NCBI GenBank assembly: GCA_965248805.1
Contig: CBDFKJ010000007.1
Coordinates: 503,025 to 567,024 of the forward strand
Length of the DNA stretch: 64,000 nt
Direction of reading: 5' to 3'
Source: CBDFKJ01 sp965248805
Lineage (GTDB): Bacteria > Pseudomonadota > Alphaproteobacteria > UBA6615
The notes below the pieces were generated by a model. That model was not told where the DNA came from. It worked only from the letters and a program-made list of their open reading frames with translations, and made no database searches. This document shows, piece after piece, positions 45,911 through 55,242 of the stretch (the first letter of the stretch is position 1; each line of letters starts with the position of its first letter). Made by a program: the position numbers and the translations under genes.

Positions 45911-46849
45911 ATGGAGACGATCCTCAACATCATCGCGCCGGTCTTCGGGCTGGTGATTGTCGGCCATGGCTGCGCGCGACTGAAAGTTGTCGACGACAAC
46001 GCCGTGCGCGGCCTGAGCGCCTTCGTGTTCAATGTCGCGATCCCGGTGTTGCTGGTGCACATGCTGGCTCAGTTTGAATCGCCGCCGGCGCTGGACGTAC
46101 GCTATCTGATCGCCTACTTCGCGCCGACCTTGGCGATTTTCGCCGCCGGCGTGGTCGTGGCCCGCTCCAGCGGCGGCGACTGGCGGCGCAGCCTCGGCAC
46201 GCATGGCTTGACCGCGTCGTATTCCAACGCGGTACTGCTGGGCATCCCGCTCGTCCTCGCCGCTTATGGCGACGCCGCCGCGCTGCCGCTGACCCTATTC
46301 ATCGCCTGCCACGGGCCGATCATGCTGTCGCTCGGCTCTCTCGCCAGCGAAGTCGGCCGCGCCGGCGCCGTCGGCGGCAACTGGCGCGCCCTTGGCCGCA
46401 TGTGGCGGCTATTCGCCAATCCGATCCTGATCGCCGTCTTGATCGGCGTCGCGATGATGGCGACCTCGACACCCCTGCCGGGCCCGCTTGCCGCCATCGC
46501 CCAGTTGCTGGCGCGCGCCGCCGGGCCCTGCGCTCTCTTCGCGCTCGGCGCCTCGTTGGTTCAGTATCGCCTCGGCGGCCAGCTGCGGACCGCCGGCCTG
46601 TACGTCGCGGCGAAACTGGTGGCGCACCCCCTGCTCGTTTGGCTGGCGGCGGTGCTGCTGTCGGTACCGCCGCTGCCGGCGGCAATGGCCGTCACCCTGG
46701 CGGCGCTGCCAACCGGCGCCACGGCCTATCTGTTCGCCGCTCGCGACAATGGTAACATCGCCGCGACGACCACAACGATCTTTCTGTCCACCGGACTGTC
46801 GATCTTGACCCTGTCGATTGTCATCTCCGTGATGCGGACGTCGCTGTGA
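45911..46849 (+). CDS. AEC-family transporter
   Basis: An auxin-efflux-carrier-type membrane protein of about 313 residues with about ten helices. It begins ETILNIIAPVFGLVIVGHGC and includes GLTASYSNAVLLGIPLVLAA and a C-terminal FAARDNGNIAATTTTIFLST, both typical of the family. Bacterial members export or import small organic acids. The next gene overlaps by 4 bp (GTGA) and encodes ureidoglycolate lyase, so a role with glyoxylate- or ureide-type compounds is a reasonable guess. Confidence 0.85.
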   Translation: METILNIIAPVFGLVIVGHGCARLKVVDDNAVRGLSAFVFNVAIPVLLVHMLAQFESPPALDVRYLIAYFAPTLAIFAAGVVVARSSGGDWRRSLGTHGLTASYSNAVLLGIPLVLAAYGDAAALPLTLFIACHGPIMLSLGSLASEVGRAGAVGGNWRALGRMWRLFANPILIAVLIGVAMMATSTPLPGPLAAIAQLLARAAGPCALFALGASLVQYRLGGQLRTAGLYVAAKLVAHPLLVWLAAVLLSVPPLPAAMAVTLAALPTGATAYLFAARDNGNIAATTTTIFLSTGLSILTLSIVISVMRTSL

Positions 46850-47373
46850 GCGGTCCGCGCGTGCTGACGGTGCGACCCTTGTCCGCGGCCGCGTTCGCCC
46901 CGTTCGGTGAAGTGGCGACGCCACAGCCCGACGACGTCCTCGCGGGAACGGGCGATGTCAGCCCGGACCTGAGCGCCGGCGTGCCGCGATTCTACATCAT
47001 GCGGCTGCGGCGGCGGGGTTTGCGCTTTCACCGCATCGCGCGCCATGTGCGTGTCAACCAATGCCTGGGAGCCCTCGGCGGCGCACCGTGGCTGATCGCG
47101 GTGGCACCGCCGTTTCGATCGCAGGAGCCCGGCGCCCGGCCGAGCCCCGACGCGATCGCCGCCTTCCGCGTTCCCGGCGATTGCTTCATCATGCTGCACC
47201 GCGGCACCTGGCATGCGGGTCCCCATTTCGATGCCGCCGCTGCCATCGACTTCTTCAACCTCGAACTGGCCGATACCAACCGCGTCGACTTCCAGGAATG
47301 CGATCTGCGCGCGGCATTCGCCCTGGAATTTGCCTTCGCCGGCGACGAACACGGTCGCCCGCCGGCAGGCTAG
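46846..47373 (+). CDS. allA: Ureidoglycolate lyase family protein
   Basis: A 175-residue cupin-fold enzyme that releases urea and glyoxylate from ureidoglycolate in purine/allantoin breakdown. It opens VLTVRPLSAAAFAPFGEV and has the catalytic region HRGTWHAGPHFDAAAAIDFF and NLELADTNRVDF. The GTG start overlaps the AEC transporter stop, indicating coupled translation. Other allantoin genes are not in the window, so the physiological substrate is inferred from the family. Confidence 0.85.
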   Translation: MSGPRVLTVRPLSAAAFAPFGEVATPQPDDVLAGTGDVSPDLSAGVPRFYIMRLRRRGLRFHRIARHVRVNQCLGALGGAPWLIAVAPPFRSQEPGARPSPDAIAAFRVPGDCFIMLHRGTWHAGPHFDAAAAIDFFNLELADTNRVDFQECDLRAAFALEFAFAGDEHGRPPAG

Positions 47374-48098
47374 GGATAGTCGCAGCGATCGGCGGTGATT
47401 TCGACAAAGGAGCGCTCGCCGGCAACCGCGGAGAACCGGTACTCGCCAGCACCGACGACGACCGAATGATACAGCGGCAGCATACCGCTAATTTCTTCGC
47501 TCTCACCGCCAAGCCGGGCAAAGCGCAGCGATACCGCCAAGGCCGGATCGAACCAAGCCTGGACATTGCCGGCGTCGTCCTTCGACGACTCGCCTTGCCC
47601 GGTAACCGTGATAGCGCCCTCGGCAAAGCGAACGGTGTTGCTAGCCTCCGCGGCAAGTGGCGTGCTCGGCGCAAACCGGCGCGTCACCGGCTCGTTGTCA
47701 CATACCGCATCGTCGCGGGCCGTGGTCAGTACGGCCTTCAGGCGCGCGGCGGAGACGCCCGCGGCGACCCGCTCGTCGAACAGGGCGAGTAACTCGCGCG
47801 CCGATTCCGGTGGGATGTCACGATCGTATCGGGCGCCCAGTTCCTCGATCTGCGCGTCGCGCCGCTGTACCGTTTCCTGCAACTGCGCATTTTCGACCTG
47901 GAGGGCCGCCAGGTCGCCGGCCACCCGACCGATATCCTGCTCGAGCTGCCTGACCTCCTGGCGGGCCAGCGTCGAGCCGACCTCGTAGGCATAGAGGCCG
48001 GCACCGACCACGATGGCCAGTACGATCAGCCACTTGATCAGGCCGCCCCAATTGCGGTGTCGGCGGCGGCGGCGGTTTTCGGACAGGCCAAGCGTCAT
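47370..48098 (-). CDS. Membrane-anchored coiled-coil protein of unknown function
   Basis: A 242-residue protein with a basic cytoplasmic start (SENRRRRRHRNWGG), one membrane helix (IKWLIVLAIVVGAGLYAYEV), a coiled coil (residues about 45-90; RQEVRQLEQDIGRVAGDLAA) and a C-terminal beta-rich periplasmic domain (residues about 140-242) with two cysteines. The family is not recognised. It converges on allA, the two stops overlapping by four bases. Confidence 0.7.
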   Translation of the reverse strand: MTLGLSENRRRRRHRNWGGLIKWLIVLAIVVGAGLYAYEVGSTLARQEVRQLEQDIGRVAGDLAALQVENAQLQETVQRRDAQIEELGARYDRDIPPESARELLALFDERVAAGVSAARLKAVLTTARDDAVCDNEPVTRRFAPSTPLAAEASNTVRFAEGAITVTGQGESSKDDAGNVQAWFDPALAVSLRFARLGGESEEISGMLPLYHSVVVGAGEYRFSAVAGERSFVEITADRCDYP

Positions 48099-48258
48099 CG
48101 CGCAAACGACTCAATCCCCGGAACTTGTGCAATAAGAACGCAATGTGGCGAACGAATGCAACGGAGTGTACGCCTGCCCAATCAAGGGCGCCCGCGGCCG
48201 GCCGCTCTGTCGAGCGTTCGCCGCCCGAGCAGCCCTCCCGCAACGCAAATGGGGCGGT

Positions 48259-49341
48259 CTAGTGGATTGATTCCAACGTTTGGAACCCTCGGTTTCGGGC
48301 TGCGATGATGTCGTCGGGGTCGGCTTTCGATATGAATGGCTGTGGGTTGGCCGCATTGTATTCGCGGACGAAGCGGTTGATTGCGGCCTGGAGATCGACG
48401 ACGGAATGGAAGACGCCGTGCTTGAGCCGCCGCCGGGTGAGTTTTGCGAAGAAGCCCTCGACGGCATTGAGCCACGAGCAGGAGGTCGGTGTGAAGTGGA
48501 AAGTCCAGCGCGGATGGCGGGCGAGCCAGGCGCGGACCTTGTCCTTGTTGTGCGCCGCGTAGTTGTCGACGATCGCGTGGATGGCCTTGTCCGCCGGCAC
48601 CGTGCGCTCGATGCGGTTGAGGAAGCGGATGAACTCCTGATGGCGGTGGCGCTGCATGTTCTGGCCGATCACCGTTCCGTCCAGAACGTTGAGCGCCGCA
48701 AACAGCGTGGTCGTGCCGTGCCGTTTGTAGTCATGGTGCCGGCGCGTCCCTTCTTCATCGGCAGACCGGCGGTCGAGCGCCTGGATCTGTGACTTCTCAT
48801 CGATCGACAACACCACCGCATGGGCCGGCGGGTCGACATACAGGCCGACGATATCGGTGAGTTTCTCGGCGAAGGCAGGGTCGGTCGACAGCTTGAAGTT
48901 GCGCCAGCGGTGCGGGCTGAGACCGTGAGCCTTCCAGATCGCCTGCACCGTCGAGGCGGCAATACCGGCCGCCCTGGCCATCGCGCGCAACGTCCAGTGG
49001 GTCGCCTCAAACGGCGGCGGTTGCTGCGTCAGGCGCACGATCTCGGCGACACGATCGAGCGGGACCGGCGCCTTGCCGGGCGGACGGGACTTGTCGCGAA
49101 GCAGGCCGCCGACACCCTCGTGCATGAACCGCTCTTGCCAGCGCCACACGCAGGTCTTGGACTTGCCGGTCTCGGTCATGATCGCCGAGGTGCCCAGACC
49201 CTCGCCGCTGAGAAGGACAATATGTGCCCGCCAGACGTGTTTCTGCGGGCTCTTGGGATCCGCGACGACCGCGCGCAATCGCTGACGGTCGCCGGCGGAT
49301 AGGGTGAAGGAGATTCCACTGCGCATGCGCCAGATTCGCAT
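48259..49341 (-). CDS. IS630-family transposase (copy C)
   Basis: A 360-residue transposase identical to copy A in protein sequence (MARAAG, FISK variants) with an intact DDE core. Confidence 0.92.
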   Translation of the reverse strand: MRIWRMRSGISFTLSAGDRQRLRAVVADPKSPQKHVWRAHIVLLSGEGLGTSAIMTETGKSKTCVWRWQERFMHEGVGGLLRDKSRPPGKAPVPLDRVAEIVRLTQQPPPFEATHWTLRAMARAAGIAASTVQAIWKAHGLSPHRWRNFKLSTDPAFAEKLTDIVGLYVDPPAHAVVLSIDEKSQIQALDRRSADEEGTRRHHDYKRHGTTTLFAALNVLDGTVIGQNMQRHRHQEFIRFLNRIERTVPADKAIHAIVDNYAAHNKDKVRAWLARHPRWTFHFTPTSCSWLNAVEGFFAKLTRRRLKHGVFHSVVDLQAAINRFVREYNAANPQPFISKADPDDIIAARNRGFQTLESIH

Positions 49342-49395
49342 AACACAGCAAAATACGGAATCCCAATTCGGACTCTTTCATTCCGATCAATCTAC
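48262..49395 (-). mobile_element. IS630-family element, copy C (1134 bp)
   Basis: Standard ends, flanked by TA at 48260-48261 and 49396-49397. It lies head-to-tail with copy D, with only a few bases between them. Confidence 0.92.
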
Positions 49396-49397
49396 TA

Positions 49398-50537
49398 GGA
49401 ATTGATTCCAACGTTTGGAACCCTCGGTTTCGGGCTGCGATGATGTCGTCGGGGTCGGCTTTCCATATGAATGGCTGTGGGTTGGCCGCATTGTATTCGC
49501 GGACGAAGCGGTTGATTGCGGCCTGGAGATCGACGACGGAATGGAAGACGCCGTGCTTGAGCCGCCGCCGGGTGAGTTTTGCGAAGAAGCCCTCGACGGC
49601 ATTGAGCCACGAGCAGGAGGTCGGTGTGAAGTGGAAAGTCCAGCGCGGATGGCGGGCGAGCCAGGCGCGGACCTTGTCCTTGTTGTGCGCCGCGTAGTTG
49701 TCGACGATCGCGTGGATGGCCTTGTCCGCCGGCACCGTGCGCTCGATGCGGTTGAGGAAGCGGATGAACTCCTGATGGCGGTGGCGCTGCATGTTCTGGC
49801 CGATCACCGTTCCGTCCAGAACGTTGAGCGCCGCAAACAGCGTGGTCGTGCCGTGCCGTTTGTAGTCATGGGTCATGGTGCCGGCGCGTCCCTTCTTCAT
49901 CGGCAGACCGGCGGTCGAGCGCCTGGATCTGTGACTTCTCATCGATCGACAACACCACCGCATGGGCCGGCGGGTCGACATACAGGCCGACGATATCGGT
50001 GAGTTTCTCGGCGAAGGCAGGGTCGGTCGACAGCTTGAAGTTGCGCCAGCGGTGCGGGCTGAGACCGTGAGCCTTCCAGATCGCCTGCACCGTCGAGGCG
50101 GCAATACCGGCCGCCCTGGCCATCGCGCGCAACGTCCAGTGGGTCGCCTCAAACGGCGGCGGTTGCTGCGTCAGGCGCACGATCTCGGCGACACGATCGA
50201 GCGGGACCGGCGCCTTGCCGGGCGGACGGGACTTGTCGCGAAGCAGGCCGCCGACACCCTCGTGCATGAACCGCTCTTGCCAGCGCCACACGCAGGTCTT
50301 GGACTTGCCGGTCTCGGTCATGATCGCCGAGGTGCCCAGACCCTCGCCGCTGAGAAGGACAATATGTGCCCGCCAGACGTGTTTCTGCGGGCTCTTGGGA
50401 TCCGCGACGACCGCGCGCAATCGCTGACGGTCGCCGGCGGATAGGGTGAAGGAGATTCCACTGCGCATACGCCAGATTCGCATACCACAGCAAAATACGG
50501 AATCCCAATTCGGACTCTTTCATTCCGATCAATCCAC
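49398..50537 (-). mobile_element. IS630-family element, copy D (1140 bp, damaged)
   Basis: The left terminus is altered (one base missing compared with GTGGATTGATT) and a 7-bp tandem duplication (GTCATGG) sits at about 49866. The right end and its TA (50538-50539) are normal. Confidence 0.9.
49401..50483 (-). pseudogene. IS630-family transposase (copy D), frameshifted
   Basis: Same gene as copies A-C with the FIWK variant. The GTCATGG duplication near residue 204 (after EEGTRRHHD) shifts the frame, separating the first catalytic aspartate from the other two acids. Inactive unless complemented. Confidence 0.9.
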
Positions 50538-50806
50538 TAGGGTGGACCCACGAAAGCGCTGCTCAGCCAGTCGATGACTTTGGACACGCCGCCGCCGAGT
50601 GCCGCCGCCATGGCGAATAGCATGAGCTGCGCCCCGAAGCGCGCCCCGCGCCAGAAACCGACCCGTTGCGCATCGGCGACGACCATCTGATCGACCTTGG
50701 CCTCGAGTTCCACCATCAGCCGCTGCAGATGCGCCACCGCCGCCGCGGTCTGTTCGCTCTGCGCCTTCAGCGCCGCGATGGCCTGGTTGTTGGTGGCTTC
50801 GTTCAC
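50537..50806 (-). CDS. Small phage-type membrane protein
   Basis: An 89-residue protein starting GTG (VNEATNNQAIAALKAQ): a coiled coil (AVAHLQRLMVELEAKVDQMV) followed by one or two hydrophobic stretches (FGAQLMLFAMAAALGGGVSK). The layout matches small lysis- or tail-cassette proteins in prophages. The GTG start overlaps the stop of the preceding frame (GTGA). The stop codon is formed at the TA where IS630 copy D is inserted, and the same stop would exist without the IS. Confidence 0.6.
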   Translation of the reverse strand: MNEATNNQAIAALKAQSEQTAAAVAHLQRLMVELEAKVDQMVVADAQRVGFWRGARFGAQLMLFAMAAALGGGVSKVIDWLSSAFVGPP

Positions 50807-50935
50807 AATCCCTCGCCCGGGGCGGGCGCGATCAAGTAACCCGCCTGCCCGGCCCGCACCACGTGGCTCAGCCCATCCGGTGTGGTGATGATTAAAGTCC
50901 ACGTGTCACCGCGCACGCTGGCGTAGAGTTCATGC
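50803..50935 (-). pseudogene. Phage gene fragment upstream of the membrane protein
   Basis: An open stretch encoding VRGDTWTLIITTPDGLSHVV and AGYLIAPAPGEGL. It ends in a stop that overlaps the next start, so it was once translated in series with it. Its 5' part disappears into unrelated plus-strand terminase sequence near 50940. The family is not recognised. Confidence 0.45.
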
Positions 50936-51117
50936 AAGCGGCCGCCGTGATCGAGGCCGCAGCCGGTCAGCTACAGCAACTGCCCGCGGCGCGCGACGGT
51001 GCGATGTTCCAAAGACACTGGTTCGGATCTGTCGCGGTCGCGCCGGCAGTTGCAGCGCGCGTGCGCTGCTGGGACTTGGCGGCGACGGCCTCGGTCGGTG
51101 GCCGCGACCCGGACTGG
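50932..51117 (+). pseudogene. Phage terminase large subunit fragment
   Basis: It encodes GAMFQRHWFGSVAVAPA and RVRCWDLAATASVGGRDPDW, the start of the nuclease domain of a large terminase (Y/C-WDLAAT with a catalytic aspartate). It breaks off at 51117 exactly where a terminase small subunit segment begins. Confidence 0.7.
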
Positions 51118-51570
51118 ACGGGTATGCGCCGAAAACGGCGAAGCGCTGGGCGGCCAGGCTATTGGGCATTCCCTCGGTTGCGGCGGCGCTCGCCGGCCGC
51201 GTGTACGGGCCCGACAAAGCATCACGACAGCCCAACACCGCACCGGTTACGGCCGATCGTATCCTCGCCGAATACAGGCGGATCGCGTTCTCCGACCTGC
51301 GAGAATTCGTTCAGTGGGGTCCGAGGGGCGTCGCGTTTAGGTCGAGCGCAGACTAGGATCAGGCCCGTTGCGTCGCCGAGGTGTCAGAGACCGTGAGCGG
51401 CAGCAAGCGGTTCAAACTGCACGACAAGAAGGGCGCGCTCGACAGCCTCGCCCGGTGCCTTGGCATACACGTGCACCCGCCTCGATGGCTGCGCGGGCCG
51501 CGTCGCGGTGATCGGCATAGGCTTGAACGAAGCGGCGCTGCCGCTCGCTTAGAGTCGGCCGCCGGGCCAT
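51118..51570. pseudogene. Phage terminase small subunit in two oppositely oriented halves
   Basis: The N-terminal half lies on the minus strand (51570 to about 51473: MARRPTLSERQRRFVQAYAD ... ARAAIEAG). The rest lies on the plus strand from 51118 (GYAPKTAKRWAARLLGIPSV, DRILAEYRRIAFSDLREFVQ, and, after a frame break near 51356, KRFKLHDKKGALDSLARCLG). Turning the 51118-51472 segment around at the shared GGGT restores AIEAGYAPKTAKRW exactly. An inversion therefore broke this gene. Confidence 0.75.
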
Positions 51571-51823
51571 TCGCTCATCGTGATTTTCCAAACTCGAATG
51601 GTCGGAAGGGCTTCTGCAGCGCTCCAGCGGCGCGCGGCCTCCAGAGCCAAGTTTTTTCACCGTAGGCGAACCATGCCCAAACTCGGTTCCCGTGTCAACA
51701 ACTAATTTTGCAATCTCCTAACTATTTTGTACAGCAACGCCGTGCCTTGCGCCGAAGTTCGTATGCCCCCTCCGCGGCACAAGAGACTTTCATCGCCAAA
51801 CGCCCTCTGACAGACTGCGCCGC

Positions 51824-52984
51824 ATGCACGAGGATACGCTCGTAACGACCGCCGGGCGCGATCCCGAATCCCAGCACGGCATCGTCAGCCCGCCCGTGTA
51901 CCACGCATCGACCGTGCTGTTCCCGACTTTGTCGGCGTTGGAGGCAGCACCGCGTGCGCGCGTGCGCTATGGCCGGCGTGGCACGCCCACCAGCTTCGCG
52001 CTCGAGGAAGCCGTAGCGCAACTCGAAGGTGGCGCCGGCAGCGTGGTGATGCCGTCGGGCCTGGCCGCTGTCAACATAGCGCTGCTTGCGTTCCTCGAAA
52101 GTGGCGATCACTTGCTCGCGGTCGATAGTGTCTACGACCCCGTGCGCAAATTTTGCGACGAGACGCTGGCCGCGATGAGCATTGAAACCACCTACTACGA
52201 TCCTCTCGCCGGGGCCGGCATTGCCGACTTGATCAGGCCCAACACGCGCGTCGTGCACACCGAGTCACCGGGATCTCTGACGTTCGAGGTCCAGGACATC
52301 CCGGCCATCGCCAACGCTGCCCACGCGGCGGGCGCCATCGTCACGCACGACAGCACCTGGGCGAGTCCGCTTTACTTCAAGCCGATCAAGCACGGCGTCG
52401 ACGTGTCGATCCATTCCATCACGAAATATATCGGCGGCCATTCCGACCTGATGATGGGAATCATTGCGGCCAACGATGCGACCTATCGGCGTGTCCGCCA
52501 CAGCTGCGGCCTGCTCGGCCAATGCGCCGGGCCGGACGACATCTTCCTCGCTTTGCGCGGACTGCGCACACTGGGGGCGCGCATGGCGCGGCATCAGGCC
52601 GGTGCTCTGCGCGTCGCGAACTGGTTGCAGGAGCGGGACGAGGTCGCGCAGGTTCGCTATCCGGCGCTGCCGTCCGACCCCGGCCATGCGCTATGGCGCC
52701 GCGACTTCTTGGGCGCCTCCGGCCTGTTCTCGATCGTGCTGGAGCGGCGCTACGAGAAGCCGGCGCTGGCCGCCATGCTCGACAAGATGCGCCTGTTCGG
52801 CATGGGATACAGCTGGGGCGGGTTCGAATCGCTCATGCTGCCGGCCGACGTTGCTGCATCGCGCAGCGCCACCGACTGGAGCGCGCCCGGTCCGCTGCTG
52901 CGCCTGCACATTGGTCTCGAGGATCCAGAGGATTTGATCGCAGACCTGGCCGATGGGTTCGCGCGCCTGAAGGCGGCGTCCTAG
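51824..52984 (+). CDS. metC: Cystathionine beta-lyase
   Basis: A 386-residue PLP enzyme of the Cys/Met metabolism family, which splits cystathionine to homocysteine, pyruvate and ammonia. The PLP lysine lies in SIHSITKYIGGHSDLMMG. PSGLAAVNIALLAFLESGD and RRGTPTSFALEEAVAQLEGG are family signatures, and GMGYSWGGFESLMLP near the end is characteristic of MetC. It is followed 6 bp later by hisI. Confidence 0.9.
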   Translation: MHEDTLVTTAGRDPESQHGIVSPPVYHASTVLFPTLSALEAAPRARVRYGRRGTPTSFALEEAVAQLEGGAGSVVMPSGLAAVNIALLAFLESGDHLLAVDSVYDPVRKFCDETLAAMSIETTYYDPLAGAGIADLIRPNTRVVHTESPGSLTFEVQDIPAIANAAHAAGAIVTHDSTWASPLYFKPIKHGVDVSIHSITKYIGGHSDLMMGIIAANDATYRRVRHSCGLLGQCAGPDDIFLALRGLRTLGARMARHQAGALRVANWLQERDEVAQVRYPALPSDPGHALWRRDFLGASGLFSIVLERRYEKPALAAMLDKMRLFGMGYSWGGFESLMLPADVAASRSATDWSAPGPLLRLHIGLEDPEDLIADLADGFARLKAAS

Positions 52985-52990
52985 ACCGCG

Positions 52991-53395
52991 GTGCCCACCG
53001 AACGCGCCCTTGCCGAGCTGCTTGATGCCGTCGTCTTCGATGCCGACGGATTGGTGCCGGCGGTTGCGCAGCAGTACGACACGGGCGATGTGCTGATGCT
53101 GGCCTGGATGAACCGTGAAGCGATCTCCGAGACGCTGGCGAGCAGGCAAGCGACTTACTATTCACGCTCGCGAAAGTCGTTGTGGCGCAAGGGCGAACGG
53201 TCCGGCCAGACGCAGCGCTTGGTGGAGCTGCGGCTCGATTGCGACGGTGATGCGCTGTTGATGCTGGTCGATCAAACCGGCGTCGCCTGCCACACCGGGC
53301 ACCGCGGCTGTTTCTATCGTGTCGCCACGGACGGCGGGTTGGCTGAACGTCTGCCGGTGGTGATCGACCCCGAGGAACTCTATCGCGAAGACTGA
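52991..53395 (+). CDS. hisI: Phosphoribosyl-AMP cyclohydrolase
   Basis: A 134-residue enzyme of histidine biosynthesis that opens the purine ring of PR-AMP. The family core is clear: DVLMLAWMNREAISETLASR, ATYYSRSRKSLWRKGERSGQ, and the metal site with D-C-D in LRLDCDGDALLMLV plus C/H in ACHTGHRGCFYRV. It starts GTG, 6 bp after metC, an unusual operon partner for a his gene. It may be a second hisI-like copy rather than the pathway's main enzyme. Confidence 0.88.
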   Translation: MPTERALAELLDAVVFDADGLVPAVAQQYDTGDVLMLAWMNREAISETLASRQATYYSRSRKSLWRKGERSGQTQRLVELRLDCDGDALLMLVDQTGVACHTGHRGCFYRVATDGGLAERLPVVIDPEELYRED

Positions 53396-53398
53396 TCG

Positions 53399-54136
53399 CT
53401 ACGGCTGAAACGGCCATGATTGCGCGCGCCGCCGCGCGGCATCGATCTCCGCGTCGGTCAGGGACAACGACGTAATATCGCGGGTCATTTCCGCCTCGCT
53501 GCGGGCCTCGCCCTCCGGCATGGAGTCGGCCGCAAGGCTGAACCACATGAAGGCCGCGGCGCGGTCTTGCACGACCGCCGTGCCGTCCAGATACATCTCT
53601 CCCAGCGCCGTGAACGCCGCCGCGTGACCGTTGGCGGCCGCAGTCTGATACCAGTAAACGGCGGCCGCCACGTCCTGGCCGATGCCGTCGCCCGCACGGT
53701 GCATGTGTGCGAGCCGCATCATCGCCTCGGTGCCGCCCGTCGCCGCCGCCTGACCGAACAGGCGCCGCGCCGCTTCCGGATCGGGCGCAACCCCCTGGCC
53801 GCGCATGTGCAGCATGCCAAGCTCGATATGCGCCCGCCAATTATCCGGCTCGGCCGCCGCAAGCCGCGTCCACCCGGCCGTCTCATCGATGTCGCGCTGC
53901 GCTCCACCCTGCACGAAATACATGTGATTCAACGCGCTGATGGCGTCAATATTGCCCTGCAGGGCGAGCAGCCGCCACTTGCCGCGCGCGGTCTGGAACA
54001 AGTACTGATCGTAGTCGTCCCAACCATCGTTGATGGCCGCCGGACGTGCGTCCGTCGCCAGCGCCGACGCCGACACCGCCCACGCGGCGAGCGCGCAAAG
54101 GCACCACCGTGCCAATCGTGGAAACGCTTTCGCCAT
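53399..54136 (-). CDS. Exported Sel1-repeat protein
   Basis: A 245-residue protein with a signal peptide (MAKAFPRLARWCLCALAAWA). Three or more Sel1-type helical repeats follow: AHIELGMLHMRGQGVAPDPE, AMMRLAHMHRAGDGIGQDVA and AFTALGEMYLDGTAVVQDRA. Such repeats usually mediate protein contacts in the periplasm. The ATG at 54136 was chosen because the signal peptide starts there. It converges on hisI. Confidence 0.82.
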   Translation of the reverse strand: MAKAFPRLARWCLCALAAWAVSASALATDARPAAINDGWDDYDQYLFQTARGKWRLLALQGNIDAISALNHMYFVQGGAQRDIDETAGWTRLAAAEPDNWRAHIELGMLHMRGQGVAPDPEAARRLFGQAAATGGTEAMMRLAHMHRAGDGIGQDVAAAVYWYQTAAANGHAAAFTALGEMYLDGTAVVQDRAAAFMWFSLAADSMPEGEARSEAEMTRDITSLSLTDAEIDAARRRAQSWPFQP

Positions 54137-54236
54137 CGCGACATGATGGCGGAAACGGCGCGGCCAAGGCAATGGCGCGCCTTGGCCGCCCCTGAGCGGC
54201 GGCCGCGGCGCGCGGGGCCTCGATCGGTATTTTGGC

Positions 54237-54896
54237 CTAGTTCGGCTGCGGTACGATTCGGATATAGGGCTTCGGCGACTTCCAGCCGCCGGGATACTTC
54301 TCGCGCGCCTGCTCGTCCGAGACGGCCGGCACGATGATCACGTCCTCGCCCTGCTTCCAGTTCACCGGCGTCGCAACCTGATGCTTGGCCGTGAGCTGAC
54401 AGGAGTCGACCAGGCGCAAGACCTCATCGAAGTTACGGCCGGTGCTCATCGGATACGTCAGCATGGCCTTGATCTTCTTGTCCGGACCGATGACGAACAC
54501 CGAGCGCACGGTCGCGTTGTCGGCCGGGGTCCGGCCTTCCGAGGTGCCACCCGCCGCAGCCGGCAGCATGTCGAACGCCTTCGCCACCTTCAGCTCGGGA
54601 TCGCCGATCAGCGGATAGTTGACCGCGTGACCCTGGGTCTCCTCGATGTCCTTGGACCACTTTTCGTGATTGCCGACCGGGTCGACGCTGAGGCCGACGA
54701 TCTTGCAGTTGCGCTTGTCGAACTCCGGCTTGAGTCCGGCCATGTAGCCGAGCTCGGTCGTGCACACGGGCGTAAAGTCCTTTGGATGTGAAAACAGCAC
54801 CGCCCAACCGTCACCGATCCAGTCGTGGAGGGTCAGCGAGCCTTGGGTCGAATCAGCGGTAAAATTCGGAACCTGGTCATTTATTCTGAGCGACAT
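54237..54896 (-). CDS. 1-Cys peroxiredoxin (Prx6 type)
   Basis: A 219-residue thiol peroxidase. The peroxidatic cysteine is C45 in HPKDFTPVCTTELG. There is no resolving cysteine in the usual 2-Cys position, and the long C-terminal domain (PVNWKQGEDVIIVPAVSDEQ, REKYPGGWKSPKPYIRIVPQ) is that of the Prx6 subfamily. It reduces hydrogen or organic peroxides using an external thiol. The ATG at 54896 begins the conserved MSLRINDQVPNF. Confidence 0.92.
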   Translation of the reverse strand: MSLRINDQVPNFTADSTQGSLTLHDWIGDGWAVLFSHPKDFTPVCTTELGYMAGLKPEFDKRNCKIVGLSVDPVGNHEKWSKDIEETQGHAVNYPLIGDPELKVAKAFDMLPAAAGGTSEGRTPADNATVRSVFVIGPDKKIKAMLTYPMSTGRNFDEVLRLVDSCQLTAKHQVATPVNWKQGEDVIIVPAVSDEQAREKYPGGWKSPKPYIRIVPQPN

Positions 54897-55160
54897 GAAC
54901 GCCTCCGTTTGCTTTTGAATGGTTTCTCGGACCGATGGGAGCGTGTGCGCCCAGCCGGACCGCCCGTGTTCAAGTGATCCGGCCGACGTCCGCAACGCGA
55001 GCTTCGCCGCGAGCATGGGACGCAACCCCCCTGGCCGCAACATCGATTTACCGTTCTCCGCGGCACGGGTCTGTGACACCTGTCACTGGGGATCGCGGAA
55101 CGATGATCGCATGTGCGCATATCAACAAGACCGCGCCACGCTGGCGTGTCGTGTGGAAGT

Positions 55161-55237
<77 letters not shown>

Positions 55238-55242
55238 GTCAT

